From: an uncultured Helcococcus sp.
GTDB taxonomy: Bacteria > Bacillota > Clostridia > Tissierellales > Peptoniphilaceae
Assembly: GCF_946998255.1 (NCBI RefSeq)
Contig: NZ_CAMPYN010000017.1
Location: 1-21,679, forward strand
DNA length: 21,679 nucleotides
Reading direction: 5' to 3'
Made by a program: the position numbers and the translations under genes. Under the pieces are notes generated by a model. The model did not search any database. It was not told the DNA's origin and saw nothing but the letters and a program-made list of their open reading frames with translations. Below, one piece after another: positions 6,805 through 15,609 of the stretch (the first letter of the stretch is position 1; each line of letters starts with the position of its first letter).

Positions 6805-8199
6805 CTACTCCCTGGACCAAACTACTCCGCTAGGAGTATCTTTTAATTCAATGCCTTTTTCTTGTAAAAGATCTCTAATTTCATCAGCTCTTGCAAAATC
6901 TTTATTTTGTCTTGCTTTAGTTCTTTCTTCAATTAAATCTTCTATGTCCTTATCTAATATTTCAGTTTTAAATTTAACACCTAAAACATTTAGTAAGTTA
7001 TCATATTTTTCCTTAGCATATGCTAAGTCAATTTTTTGAGAATCTTCATCAAAGTTGCTATTTATATATTTATTTAATTCAAATAAGGCTGCTATAGCAT
7101 TTGCTGTATTGAAGTCATCGTCCATTGATTTTTCAAAGTCAGCCACAATCTTGTCTATACCTTTTTTAACCTCTTCTGATAAAATATCATTTTTATCATC
7201 TACAAGGTCCATAAGCCTATCTATATTTTGTCTTGTATTTTTCAACCTTTTATAGGCATTAGTTATAGCATCTAAGGATTCTCTTGAGAAATCTAAAGGT
7301 GTCCTATAGTGGCTTGATATCAACCAAAGTCTTATAATTTCAAGGTCATATTCCCTTTCAATATCATGAAGGGTAAAGAAATTCCCAAGTGACTTGGACA
7401 TTTTTTCCTTGTCTACAGTTATCATGCTATTGTGCATCCAGTAGTTTGCAAAGGCATGACCATGCAGACTTTCTGACTGAGCTATTTCATTTTCATGATG
7501 AGGAAATTGCAAGTCTTCTCCTCCACCATGGATATCAATATTTTCACCCAGTAATTCCTTAGCCATAGTTGAACATTCAATATGCCAACCTGGTCTCCCC
7601 TTACCCCATGGGCTATCCCATGCAGGTTCTTTTGGATCTTTTTGTTTTTTCCATAAGGCAAAATCCATAGGATTTCTTTTTTCTTCAGAGATATCCACTC
7701 TAGAACCATGATTTAAATCTTCTAGGTGTTTTTTTGATAACTTACCATAATCTTTAGCCTTATCAACATTGAAATAGACTGTGGTTTCAGTATCATAAGC
7801 TGCATCCATCTTTTCAAGACCGCTTATAAAGTCCACCATATTTTCAATATAATCGGTAGCTTGTGGAAATGTCATCTTGTCTGTTTCTACATTTAGATCT
7901 CTAGCATTTTTTAGAAATTCACCTATATATTTATCTGTGATTGTTCTAAAATCTACATCTTCTTCAAAGGCTCTATCAATAATTTTGTCGTCTATATCTG
8001 TAAGATTCATAACAAAATCTACTTCATAGCCCTTATAATCTAGGTATCTTCTTACTGTGTCAAAAAACACCAAAGGTCTGGCATTTCCTATGTGGATATA
8101 GTTATAAACTGTGGGTCCACATACATACATTTTTACCTTATTTTTTTCTAATGTTTTAAAATCTTCTTTTTTTCGAGTTAATGTGTTGTAAATTTTCAT
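6805..8199 (-). CDS. cysS: Cysteinyl-tRNA synthetase
   Basis: A 464-residue class I synthetase, full length for the family. The HIGH motif is HIGN (36-39) and the KMSKS loop is KMSKS (266-270). The zinc ligands expected to select cysteine are present: Cys27 (VCGPT), Cys209 (ECS), His234 and Glu238 (HHENE). The C-terminal helical region is complete and includes the usual ARADEIRD-like segment. It starts one base after the gltX stop with only a weak ribosome site, so it probably relies on coupled translation. The cytoplasmic enzyme charges tRNA-Cys, and a tRNA-Cys gene lies about 0.9 kb beyond the end of this gene, next to the operon terminator. Confidence 0.97.
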   Translation of the reverse strand: MKIYNTLTRKKEDFKTLEKNKVKMYVCGPTVYNYIHIGNARPLVFFDTVRRYLDYKGYEVDFVMNLTDIDDKIIDRAFEEDVDFRTITDKYIGEFLKNARDLNVETDKMTFPQATDYIENMVDFISGLEKMDAAYDTETTVYFNVDKAKDYGKLSKKHLEDLNHGSRVDISEEKRNPMDFALWKKQKDPKEPAWDSPWGKGRPGWHIECSTMAKELLGENIDIHGGGEDLQFPHHENEIAQSESLHGHAFANYWMHNSMITVDKEKMSKSLGNFFTLHDIEREYDLEIIRLWLISSHYRTPLDFSRESLDAITNAYKRLKNTRQNIDRLMDLVDDKNDILSEEVKKGIDKIVADFEKSMDDDFNTANAIAALFELNKYINSNFDEDSQKIDLAYAKEKYDNLLNVLGVKFKTEILDKDIEDLIEERTKARQNKDFARADEIRDLLQEKGIELKDTPSGVVWSRE

Positions 8200-8200
8200 G

Positions 8201-9679
8201 TTAAAAATTCTCTAAAACATAGTTTAGTCTATTTATCATTTCTTCATTGCCTAAAATCATGAAAACATGAAGCATTTCAGGTCCATGTTCAGCACCTGTC
8301 AAAGCCGCTCTAACTGGCATGAATAAAGATTTACCTTTAACTCCAGTATCTTCCTTAACCGTCTTCATGATTGATTTAGCTAGGTCTTCATTCATTTCTT
8401 CTTCTTTTAATATTTCTATAACTCTCTTAAGAACTTTCTTTGCATCTTCAGATTCAAATAATTCTTTTACTGAAGAATAGAAGTCTCCATTTTTATAATC
8501 AGCAAAAATAAAGTCTGTTTGTCCTGCTATATCAGATAGCTTGCTTATACCTGTCTTAAAGGTTGCAGCAATTTCTAATAATTCATCTTGATCAAAGGAA
8601 TCATCAATATATCCTGCTTCTTCAAGGTAAGGTTTGATAGCATCTGCTAATTCTTGGTCTGATAAGTTTTTAATATATTGGCTACTTACCCAGTCTAATT
8701 TGTCAACATCAAATACACCACCTGATTTTGACACCCTGTCAAAGGAGAATTGTTCAATCAATTCATCATGTGAAAGTATTTCTTGGTTAGTTTCTGGTGA
8801 CCATCCAACTAGGGCTATATAGTTGATTAAAGCATCTCTTAAGTAACCCTTGTGTTTGAAGTCTTCTACTGAAACGTCAGCATTTCTTTTTGATAATTTT
8901 TTCTTGTCTTGACCTAAAACGGTTGGTAGGTGGATAAAGGTTGGAGCTTCCCATCCAAAGGCTTCATATAGGTAAACGTGTTTTGGTGTTGATGAAACCC
9001 ATTCATCCCCTCTTATAACATGTGTGATTTCCATATCATGGTCATCTACAACTACAGCAAAATGATAGGTTGGGAATCCGTCTGATTTTATAAGCACTTG
9101 GTCATCCATATCATTTGTGTTTATTGATATATGTCCCTTGATAGCATCGTTGAAGTGAATATCTTTGTTTGCAGGTAATTTTATTCTTACTACATGTTTT
9201 TCGCCATTAGCTACTCTTTCTTCAGCTTCTTCTCTTGATATACCACGGCATAGGCCATCATATCTTGGCATTAAACCATCAGCCTTTTGTTGGTCTCTTA
9301 AATTATCAAGTCTTTCTTGAGTACAGAAGCAGTAGTAGGCCTTGTCTTCATCTAAAAGTTTTTTGATATATTTATCATAAATGCCTTGCTTTACTCTTTC
9401 TGATTGGATATATGGTCCATGTGGTCCTTTTTCAATAATTTGTCCATCTTCACCGATATATACACCTTCATCATAGTCAAGGCCTGCCCATTGTAATACT
9501 TCAATCATATTTTCAATGGCACCTTCCACATATCTAGTTCTATCGGTGTCTTCAATTCTTAAAATGAATTTCCCGCCATTGTTTCTAGCATATAAATAAT
9601 TATATAGGGCAGTTCTTAAACCACCAATGTGCACATACCCTGTTGGACTTGGCGCAAATCTTACTCGTACATCACTCAT
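8201..9679 (-). CDS. gltX: Glutamyl-tRNA synthetase (likely non-discriminating)
   Basis: A class I synthetase of 492 residues from the start I choose, ATG 9679 (MSDVRVRFAPSPTG). An in-frame ATG at 9691 overlaps the cdaR stop, but the sequence ATGGAGGATAAAATG shows that it is part of the GGAGG ribosome site of the downstream ATG. The HIGH motif is HIGG (17-20) and the KMSKS loop is KLSKR (261-265). A possible zinc knuckle is formed by Cys117, Cys119 and Cys144. Firmicutes usually make Gln-tRNA through GatCAB, so this enzyme probably charges both tRNA-Glu and tRNA-Gln (family knowledge). It is the third gene of the operon. Confidence 0.96.
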   Translation of the reverse strand: MSDVRVRFAPSPTGYVHIGGLRTALYNYLYARNNGGKFILRIEDTDRTRYVEGAIENMIEVLQWAGLDYDEGVYIGEDGQIIEKGPHGPYIQSERVKQGIYDKYIKKLLDEDKAYYCFCTQERLDNLRDQQKADGLMPRYDGLCRGISREEAEERVANGEKHVVRIKLPANKDIHFNDAIKGHISINTNDMDDQVLIKSDGFPTYHFAVVVDDHDMEITHVIRGDEWVSSTPKHVYLYEAFGWEAPTFIHLPTVLGQDKKKLSKRNADVSVEDFKHKGYLRDALINYIALVGWSPETNQEILSHDELIEQFSFDRVSKSGGVFDVDKLDWVSSQYIKNLSDQELADAIKPYLEEAGYIDDSFDQDELLEIAATFKTGISKLSDIAGQTDFIFADYKNGDFYSSVKELFESEDAKKVLKRVIEILKEEEMNEDLAKSIMKTVKEDTGVKGKSLFMPVRAALTGAEHGPEMLHVFMILGNEEMINRLNYVLENF

Positions 9680-9690
9680 TTTATCCTCCA

Positions 9691-10890
9691 TTATTTAATA
9701 ACAACTTTAATATTTGATATTTCTTTTATGAGACTGTCTTCAGCTAACTCTCCATTGATATAAACTTTAGGTTTTATGTCATGCTCTCCAGGACTCAAAT
9801 TGCTTATGTCAACTTGCAGCTCTATTTGTCCCTCTTCAATCTTCTCTAATTCTTCAGAAAAATTTCTTAAAACTATATTTATAGTCTTCTCTTCAATTTC
9901 AAAATCTTTTGGTTCAGTATTTTCTATTTTTAGATTTGAACTTGGTATCTCAAATCGTTTATCAACTTTTTCTTGTATAACTAAATCAACTGTATAGTTG
10001 AATTCAGGGTTTACTAGCCTTACATTTGGCAGCAAATCTAATTTTACAGGAACTGTTCTGCTAGAAGTCATAGATGAAATATTTATTTCCTGCGTTTCTA
10101 TCTTTGTTAAATTTCTTATTACATCTGCAGGTCCCTGTACAAAGGCAATATCTCTATTAAGATTAGAATCTGTCAACCTATAGTCGCCGGCAAGTTGTCC
10201 CTTGACTTTTGCCTCTATCTCGACTTCTTTTTGCATTTCAACTTGAACATTCAAGTTAACAAATTCTTGACCAAAGGTAAGACCAGTTACTTCTTGACCT
10301 TTTTCATCGACTGCTCTTATTTTTCTATTAACAGAAATATTATTAGTTAAATTATTTAAGTCTAAGTCCACTAACAACTTATCTACTTGATCAATTAATG
10401 CTCTTGAACCTTTAATTGAAATTTTTTCAGGGTTTATTAACCTTGATTGTATTAATAAACCTTCCTCTAAATCACCTATATTGTAAACTTCTACAGGCAT
10501 TTCCTTATTTATAACCTTGTCTATTGTTACAGTCATATCTTTATCATAATCTACTAAGGTCACACCTTCTGGTAAAGAATATTTCAAGGCTACAGTATGG
10601 ACTCCTTCATCTAAAGACTGAAAATCTGCAGTAACTCTCGCATGTTGCGGAGTTATATTTACAATAGTTGACCTCTGGCCACTAACAGTAATGTCTACCG
10701 TTTTTTTAGTCTTCGGCGATACCATAAGGTCATTATTTTCTAAATAATCTGTATTTTCATATATTATTGGTATATTTGTAAGCCTTACATTTACCTTGGG
10801 GTTAGTTGTGGACATAATATATGACCATAGAAAGATAGCTATAGTTAAAGATAGGAGTTTAACCTTCCAATTTTTTTTAATCGCGTCCAT
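9691..10890 (-). CDS. cdaR: YbbR-domain regulator of diadenylate cyclase (CdaR)
   Basis: A 399-residue protein with one N-terminal membrane helix (about 10-27) followed by repeated beta-rich YbbR domains outside the cell. Visible repeat hallmarks include VRLTNIPIIYENTDYL, MPVEVYNIGDLEEGLLIQSRLINPEKISIKGSRALIDQV and VQGPADVIRNLTKIET. It overlaps the 3' end of cdaA by 14 bases and has a GAGGTGAG ribosome site inside that gene, a strong sign of coupled expression. In Bacillus and Listeria CdaR binds CdaA and modulates c-di-AMP synthesis; I infer the same here. The gene that usually comes next, glmM, is not present in this window. Confidence 0.9.
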   Translation of the reverse strand: MDAIKKNWKVKLLSLTIAIFLWSYIMSTTNPKVNVRLTNIPIIYENTDYLENNDLMVSPKTKKTVDITVSGQRSTIVNITPQHARVTADFQSLDEGVHTVALKYSLPEGVTLVDYDKDMTVTIDKVINKEMPVEVYNIGDLEEGLLIQSRLINPEKISIKGSRALIDQVDKLLVDLDLNNLTNNISVNRKIRAVDEKGQEVTGLTFGQEFVNLNVQVEMQKEVEIEAKVKGQLAGDYRLTDSNLNRDIAFVQGPADVIRNLTKIETQEINISSMTSSRTVPVKLDLLPNVRLVNPEFNYTVDLVIQEKVDKRFEIPSSNLKIENTEPKDFEIEEKTINIVLRNFSEELEKIEEGQIELQVDISNLSPGEHDIKPKVYINGELAEDSLIKEISNIKVVIK

Positions 10891-11710
10891 CTCTCACCTC
10901 TTCAGCTTCTTTTTTAAATATTGATTCGTCTTGCCTTACAAATAAGTTATTTAAGCTTTGTTTTAATGTTTCAGTATCAATATTTCTAGAAAGTTCACCC
11001 TTGTAGACTGTTGTGACAACACCTGTTTCTTCTGATACAACAATTATAAATGCATCTGATTTTTCACTCATACCAAGGGCTGCCCTATGTCTAGTACCTA
11101 GTTCTTTGGAAATATTGAAATTGTCTGACAATGGTAATATGGCACCTGCTGCTACTATTTTTTCTTCTTTTATAATAACCGCTCCATCATGTAGTGGTGA
11201 GTTTGGGAAGAATATATTTATCAATAATTCACTAGAAATTTCAGCATTTAAATATGTACCTGTCTCTGATATTTCTTTTAATGATGATTCATTTTCTAGG
11301 ACTATCAAGGCACCTATTTTTTGTCTTGCCATTGACGAAACAGCATTAGCAATCTCGTCTGTTTTCATCTCATAATCTCTACTTCTTATCTTGGCAAAGT
11401 TAAATAAGCTGTTACCTCTACCAATTTTTTCAAAAGCCTTACGTAATTCTGGTTGGAAAACTACAATTATAATCATCAAACCTACGGTAAATATATTTGA
11501 TATCAACCAATTGACGGTATAAAGGTTTAGCGCTTGGGCTATCCTTGAAAACACTAAAACAACAACCAGACCTTTTAATAATTGTGCAGCTCTGGTTTCT
11601 TTTACCGACATGATTAACTTATATATGATATAAGTCATCACTAGTATATCTATGATATCTGTAATTTTTAAGGCTAAGAAAGCCATTCTTATTTCATTTA
11701 AAAAATCCAC
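10877..11710 (-). CDS. cdaA: Membrane diadenylate cyclase CdaA
   Basis: A 277-residue enzyme making c-di-AMP from two ATP. Three predicted membrane helices lie in residues 12-87, then the DisA_N catalytic domain (about 110-245) with the signature DGA (175-177) and RHR (207-209), both intact. The start is a GTG at 11710, six bases after AAAGGTGG. First gene of the operon cdaA-cdaR-gltX-cysS-rlmB. c-di-AMP controls potassium and osmolyte transport and cell-wall homeostasis in Gram-positive bacteria. Linking it to two aminoacyl-tRNA synthetases in one transcript is unusual. No clear sigma-A promoter could be read in the short AT-rich region shared with the divergent CapA-like gene. Confidence 0.95.
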   Translation of the reverse strand: MDFLNEIRMAFLALKITDIIDILVMTYIIYKLIMSVKETRAAQLLKGLVVVLVFSRIAQALNLYTVNWLISNIFTVGLMIIIVVFQPELRKAFEKIGRGNSLFNFAKIRSRDYEMKTDEIANAVSSMARQKIGALIVLENESSLKEISETGTYLNAEISSELLINIFFPNSPLHDGAVIIKEEKIVAAGAILPLSDNFNISKELGTRHRAALGMSEKSDAFIIVVSEETGVVTTVYKGELSRNIDTETLKQSLNNLFVRQDESIFKKEAEEVRDGRD

Positions 11711-11804
11711 AAACTACCACCTTTCAATATAATAGTTTATCATATTTTAGACTTATATAAAAAAAAATGATAATATCTTTTTAAAGATTATGATAGGAGT
11801 AATT

Positions 11805-12983
11805 ATGAAAGATAAATATATTAGAAGACTATCTATTATTTTATTTGTTTTAACTGCTATTTTAGCCGGCTTAATAATATATGATAAAAAAATAAATAAA
11901 GAAGATTCTATAGTTAAGGAAACAATAAAAGAAAGCAAGCTAGAAGAGACTAAAGAAGAAGTTTATCCAATTAAAGAAGTAAGAATAAAGGCTATGGGAG
12001 ATATTTTATACCACAAAGCTCTAGTTGATTATGGAAGATATAAAGGTACAGATGGGTCTTATGATTTTTCTGACCATTATGCACTAATTAAGGACTTCTT
12101 ACAAGATGCAGATATGACTGTAGCTAATCTAGAAAGCCCTATAAATCCTGAATGGGAGCTTGCATCTTATCCAACATTTAATATTCCCGCAGATTTGTTG
12201 AAATACTTAAAAGAAGCTGGTATCGACATTTTATCAACTGTAAATAATCACACTATGGACACAGGTTTGGAAGGTGTGGCCACAACTATTGATGAAATTG
12301 AAAAGGCTGGTTTGGCACATTTTGGAACTCAAAAAGATATAAAAGACAAATATTATATTACAAAAGTTAATGATATAAGTATCGGTTTTTTAGGTTATAC
12401 AGACAGTTTAAATGGTTTTGAAGTTAGACTAGATACTCAAGAGAAAAAAAATATGATAAACATGCTCGAGCCTGAAACTATAAAAAATGATATAAAGTAT
12501 TTAAAAGATCAAAATGTAGATATAATTATTATCTATCCTCACTGGGGACAAGAATATGTTCAAAAAAACTCTCAAGAATATATTAAACTTGCTAGGGACA
12601 TGATTGATTGGGGTGCAGATGCAGTTTTAGGTAGCCACCCCCATGTAGTCTTGCAGGCAGAAACACACAAAAGCCCTGATGGCAGAGAAGGTTTTATTAT
12701 ACATTCCATGGGTAATTTCATATCTAACCAAACTCTTGAAACCCTTGATGATATAAGAACTGAGCAAGGTGTTGTAGTTGATTTGAAGTTTAAAAAGGAC
12801 TTTAAAGACAATAAAGTTAGCTTAAGTGAATATAAAGTCCACCCTACTTGGATGAAAAGAACTCTTGTAAAGGATAGACTTCGTCTACACCAAGTGCTCT
12901 TAGCTGAGGATTACCAGGACCAGGATAGGGGTAAAAAAGCTTATCAAATGACTATGGAAAAGATTAATGAAAAACTTGATTAA
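11805..12983 (+). CDS. CapA-family metallophosphatase-fold protein
   Basis: A 392-residue protein. I start it at ATG 11805 because the in-frame ATG at 11790 precedes the ribosome site TAGGAG. A membrane helix at residues 9-27 has no lipobox; the rest is probably extracellular. The CapA/PGA_cap (metallophosphatase-like) motifs are all present: MGDI (64-67), NLESP (108-112), NNHTMD (147-152), HWGQEY (246-251), GSHPHVVL (276-283) and SMGNF (301-305). Members act in poly-gamma-glutamate capsule formation, but many Firmicutes copies are orphans of unknown role. No capB or capC is nearby, so a capsule role is not supported here. Monocistronic, divergent from cdaA. Confidence 0.9.
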   Translation: MKDKYIRRLSIILFVLTAILAGLIIYDKKINKEDSIVKETIKESKLEETKEEVYPIKEVRIKAMGDILYHKALVDYGRYKGTDGSYDFSDHYALIKDFLQDADMTVANLESPINPEWELASYPTFNIPADLLKYLKEAGIDILSTVNNHTMDTGLEGVATTIDEIEKAGLAHFGTQKDIKDKYYITKVNDISIGFLGYTDSLNGFEVRLDTQEKKNMINMLEPETIKNDIKYLKDQNVDIIIIYPHWGQEYVQKNSQEYIKLARDMIDWGADAVLGSHPHVVLQAETHKSPDGREGFIIHSMGNFISNQTLETLDDIRTEQGVVVDLKFKKDFKDNKVSLSEYKVHPTWMKRTLVKDRLRLHQVLLAEDYQDQDRGKKAYQMTMEKINEKLD

Positions 12984-12986
12984 AAG

Positions 12987-13022
12987 AAAAATTCAGGCTA
13001 GTTATTACTAGTCTGAATTTTT
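12987..13022. terminator. Bidirectional terminator between converging genes
   Basis: A 16-base stem (12987-13002 with 13007-13022, one G-T pair) with a TATT loop. T-runs follow on both strands. It serves the CapA-like gene and the converging peptidase gene, whose stop is 4 bases away. Confidence 0.9.
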
Positions 13023-13025
13023 TAA

Positions 13026-13916
13026 TTATTGTTTTGATATTTCAAACATGTTAGCAGTTTGTGAAAGTATCCTGTCAAAATCCCATTTTTTATTGGTATT
13101 ATCGTAGGAATTAGGATCTAATATAGTCACCTGCCCAGCTTCATCATAATCTGTTGCTAAAATATAATGGCCACTGTAAGTAAAATCGCCTATTCCATTA
13201 TTTTTCACATGAAAGACTACAAGACTTCCCCTGTCAATTGCTCCTTTTAAAGATTCAAAGTTTTTTGAAATATACCTACTATTTAATCCTATTTCATTTG
13301 AAAATTCTGTAAATAAAGTATGTAGGGATCCAAGTTCATGAATGTAGTAACCCTCTTTGTTAGCCAATTGTCCCATAGCATAAGGATTTAAATCTTTTTC
13401 ACCTATTAATCCCATATAAGCCATAGACATGACTGTAGGTCCACAACCCGATACAGAAAAATGTCCATCATCAATTTTCTTAAAGGCCCATCTTACATCC
13501 CATTGGTTAAAATAAGGAATCTTATTTCTTCCCCTATCTTGTCTTTCAATATCTTTAATTTCCTTACTGATATCAATTTTACTTGTATCATTTTTGTATT
13601 TTTCATATTGTAAAAGGCTAGACCTTGCTTCTGGGTATTTATCAGCCTGTTTTTTCAACTCATCCGGAAGTTGTGCATAAAGTCTCTCATCTTCCTCTTT
13701 ACTGATACTTGTTTGAGAAAAAGGATTTTTGAATTCGACTATTTTTTCATCTTCTTTTTCTGTTTCTTTTATAGTATTATTCTCTACACTTGTATTGGAA
13801 GTTCCTGCTTCATTTTCTTTATTTTTTTCAGATTTATTAAACCAAATCGAAAAAATCAAAGCTATAGCAGTAGCTAAACCTATCAGTGTAAAGAGTATTT
13901 TTTTTATAATTTCCAT
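13026..13916 (-). CDS. Membrane-anchored C39-like cysteine peptidase
   Basis: A 296-residue protein with an N-terminal helix (about 6-26), a low-complexity acidic linker (30-65), a charged helical region (70-130), and a papain-fold C39_2-type domain (about 132-290). Visible catalytic elements are Gln138 (PYFNQWD), Cys158 (GCGPT), His250 (SGHYIL) and Asp267 (LDPNS). The start is set by AGGAG eight bases upstream. Family members are extracellular or surface peptidases and are often of unknown substrate. No ABC bacteriocin exporter is fused to it, so it is not a classical leader peptidase. It may process surface or cell-wall proteins; that is inference. Divergent from nagB. Confidence 0.85.
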   Translation of the reverse strand: MEIIKKILFTLIGLATAIALIFSIWFNKSEKNKENEAGTSNTSVENNTIKETEKEDEKIVEFKNPFSQTSISKEEDERLYAQLPDELKKQADKYPEARSSLLQYEKYKNDTSKIDISKEIKDIERQDRGRNKIPYFNQWDVRWAFKKIDDGHFSVSGCGPTVMSMAYMGLIGEKDLNPYAMGQLANKEGYYIHELGSLHTLFTEFSNEIGLNSRYISKNFESLKGAIDRGSLVVFHVKNNGIGDFTYSGHYILATDYDEAGQVTILDPNSYDNTNKKWDFDRILSQTANMFEISKQ

Positions 13917-14012
13917 CTCTTAAACTCCTATCATTATTCAAATGTCTATTTGTTAAATCTCTCTCTATATAGTAATATTAACATATAATATTATAACATT
14001 TGTGGAGGAATT

Positions 14013-14732
14013 ATGGATATTATTGTAAGCAAAAATTATGAAGAATTAAGCAAAAAAGCTGCTGAATTTATAATAGATTTAATCAATGAAAAGCCTAACG
14101 TTGTTTTAGGTTTGGCTACCGGTGGTACTCCTGAAGGGATGTATGCTGAGCTAGTTAAAGCCTATGAAGCTAGTGAAATTTCATTTAAAGATGTAAAAAC
14201 TTACAATCTTGATGAATATATTGGCCTAGATGGAAACCATGAACAAAGCTATAGATACTTTATGAATAAGCAACTATTTGACCATGTAGATATAGATAAA
14301 AATAATACCTATGTTCCTAATGGTAAGGCTGAAGACCTTGAAGCTGAATGTGAAAATTATGAAAAAATCTTGGAAGATTTATCATATGCTGATATCCAAA
14401 TTTTAGGAATTGGTACAAATGGTCATATCGGATTTAACGAGCCTGCAGAAGAATTAATTCTTCATACACACGTGGAACCTTTGGTAGAAGCTACTATTGA
14501 AGCTAATTCTAGATACTTTGATTCTAAGGATGAAGTTCCTAAAGAAGCTATCTCCATGGGTATTGGATCTATACTAAAAGCCAAACATATAATTTTACTA
14601 GCTTCTGGTCCAAGCAAAAATGAAATCATGAAATATTTTAATAATGATAAAATCAGTACAAACATTCCTGCTTCCCTTATTAAATTACACCCTAATGTAA
14701 CCATAATAATGGATGAAGAGGCAGCAAAATAA
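14013..14732 (+). CDS. nagB: Glucosamine-6-phosphate deaminase
   Basis: A 239-residue enzyme converting glucosamine-6-phosphate to fructose-6-phosphate and ammonium, the last step of amino-sugar catabolism. Motifs: phosphate loop LGLATGGTPEGMY (32-44), TYNLDEYIGL (63-72) with the catalytic Asp67, and GIGTNGHIGFNEP (132-144) with His138 and Glu143. Length matches the short Gram-positive form. GGAGG lies six bases upstream of the ATG. It leads a five-gene operon: the next gene starts one base after its stop. No nagA or PTS gene is visible nearby. Its pairing with a sulfatase and its maturase suggests that the operon handles a sulfated amino sugar. Confidence 0.95.
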   Translation: MDIIVSKNYEELSKKAAEFIIDLINEKPNVVLGLATGGTPEGMYAELVKAYEASEISFKDVKTYNLDEYIGLDGNHEQSYRYFMNKQLFDHVDIDKNNTYVPNGKAEDLEAECENYEKILEDLSYADIQILGIGTNGHIGFNEPAEELILHTHVEPLVEATIEANSRYFDSKDEVPKEAISMGIGSILKAKHIILLASGPSKNEIMKYFNNDKISTNIPASLIKLHPNVTIIMDEEAAK

Positions 14733-14733
14733 T

Positions 14734-15603
14734 ATGTTAGATATTAATTTTATAGACATACCTGAGGGTACTTTTTTGATGGGAGCTATTTCAAATGATG
14801 GCCACCCTCTAGATAAAGAGACTCCTCAGGTAAGTCTTTTTGTAGAAGAATTCAAGATTAGTGAAACCACTATAACCAATGCCCAATTCAAAGAGTTTAT
14901 AGATGCTACAGATTACCTTACAACCGCAGAGAAAAATAAGGGATCTTATGTTTTTCACCTTCTACTGGACCAAGAAACTAAGGAAAAATCAAAGCAAGTC
15001 AATAATCTATCTTGGTGGTATTATGTTGACGGCGCTTGTTGGAGGCATCCTTTTGGACCTGATTCAACTATAGAAGAAATAATGGACCATCCAGTTGTCC
15101 ATGTATCTTGGTTTGATGCCATGGCCTTTTGTGAGTGGAGTAAAACTAGACTTCCCTCTGAAGCAGAATGGGAATATGCAGCAAGAGCAGGATCTTTATA
15201 TAAGTGGCCATGGGGTCCTGACTTTATAAAAGATGATAAATATTTAGCCAATATTTGGCAGGGGGACTTCCCTGATACAAATACTATGGAAGATGGTTAT
15301 CTAGGAACAGCTCCTGCTAGGTCTTTTGAAGCAAATGACTTTGGTCTTTACAATGTGATTGGAAATGTATGGGAATGGTGCGCCAACCCTAGATATGTGG
15401 ATTTAGATAGTTTTAAAAAATTTACTTACAAGCTTATTCCACCAGTAAATTTAGATAATATTGATAATAATATTGAATTCGCAATGAGAGGTGGGTCATT
15501 TTTATGCCATGACTCTTATTGCAATAGGTATAGACTGGGCGCTAGAAATGGAAACACAGCCTCTTCTACAACTAGCAATTGCGGTTTTAGAGTATGCAAG
15601 TGA
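14734..15603 (+). CDS. Formylglycine-generating enzyme (sulfatase maturase, SUMF1 type)
   Basis: A 289-residue protein from ATG 14734 (MLDINFIDIPEGTF), just after the nagB stop. An in-frame ATG at 14713 lies inside nagB and has no ribosome site, whereas GAAGAGG precedes 14734 (spacing a little long). The FGE-sulfatase fold spans the whole protein: PEGTFLMG (10-17), HPVVHVSWFDAMAFCEWS (119-136), RLPSEAEWEYAARAG (139-153), NVWEWC (211-216), and RGGSFLCHDSYCNRYR (252-267). Cys258 and Cys263, spaced C-x4-C, match the copper-binding pair of true aerobic FGEs and separate it from SUMF1-like relatives such as ergothioneine or haem-independent oxidases. It should oxidise the CxPxR cysteine of a sulfatase to formylglycine; such a sulfatase is encoded three genes downstream. 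Confidence 0.9.
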   Translation: MLDINFIDIPEGTFLMGAISNDGHPLDKETPQVSLFVEEFKISETTITNAQFKEFIDATDYLTTAEKNKGSYVFHLLLDQETKEKSKQVNNLSWWYYVDGACWRHPFGPDSTIEEIMDHPVVHVSWFDAMAFCEWSKTRLPSEAEWEYAARAGSLYKWPWGPDFIKDDKYLANIWQGDFPDTNTMEDGYLGTAPARSFEANDFGLYNVIGNVWEWCANPRYVDLDSFKKFTYKLIPPVNLDNIDNNIEFAMRGGSFLCHDSYCNRYRLGARNGNTASSTTSNCGFRVCK

Positions 15604-15609
15604 GGTTTT

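Noticed and set aside
11013..11375. 120-codon open frame on the plus strand
   Set aside because: It lies entirely antisense to the well-supported catalytic domain of cdaA, has no ribosome site, and has a low-complexity Ser/Ile-rich translation.
11790..11804. Upstream in-frame ATG for the CapA-like gene (similar cases at 5716, 9691, 14713, 18395 and 19551)
   Set aside because: At 5716, 9691, 11790, 18395 and 19551 the ribosome site lies after the upstream start and just before the next in-frame ATG, so the downstream start was chosen. At 14713 the start is inside nagB with no ribosome site.
11805..12983. Capsule biosynthesis locus
   Set aside because: Only a CapA-like protein is present; no ligase (capB) or transporter (capC) genes accompany it.
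13026..13916. Bacteriocin-processing C39 leader peptidase
   Set aside because: It lacks the fused ABC transporter and there is no small precursor peptide nearby; the fold matches the stand-alone C39_2 type.
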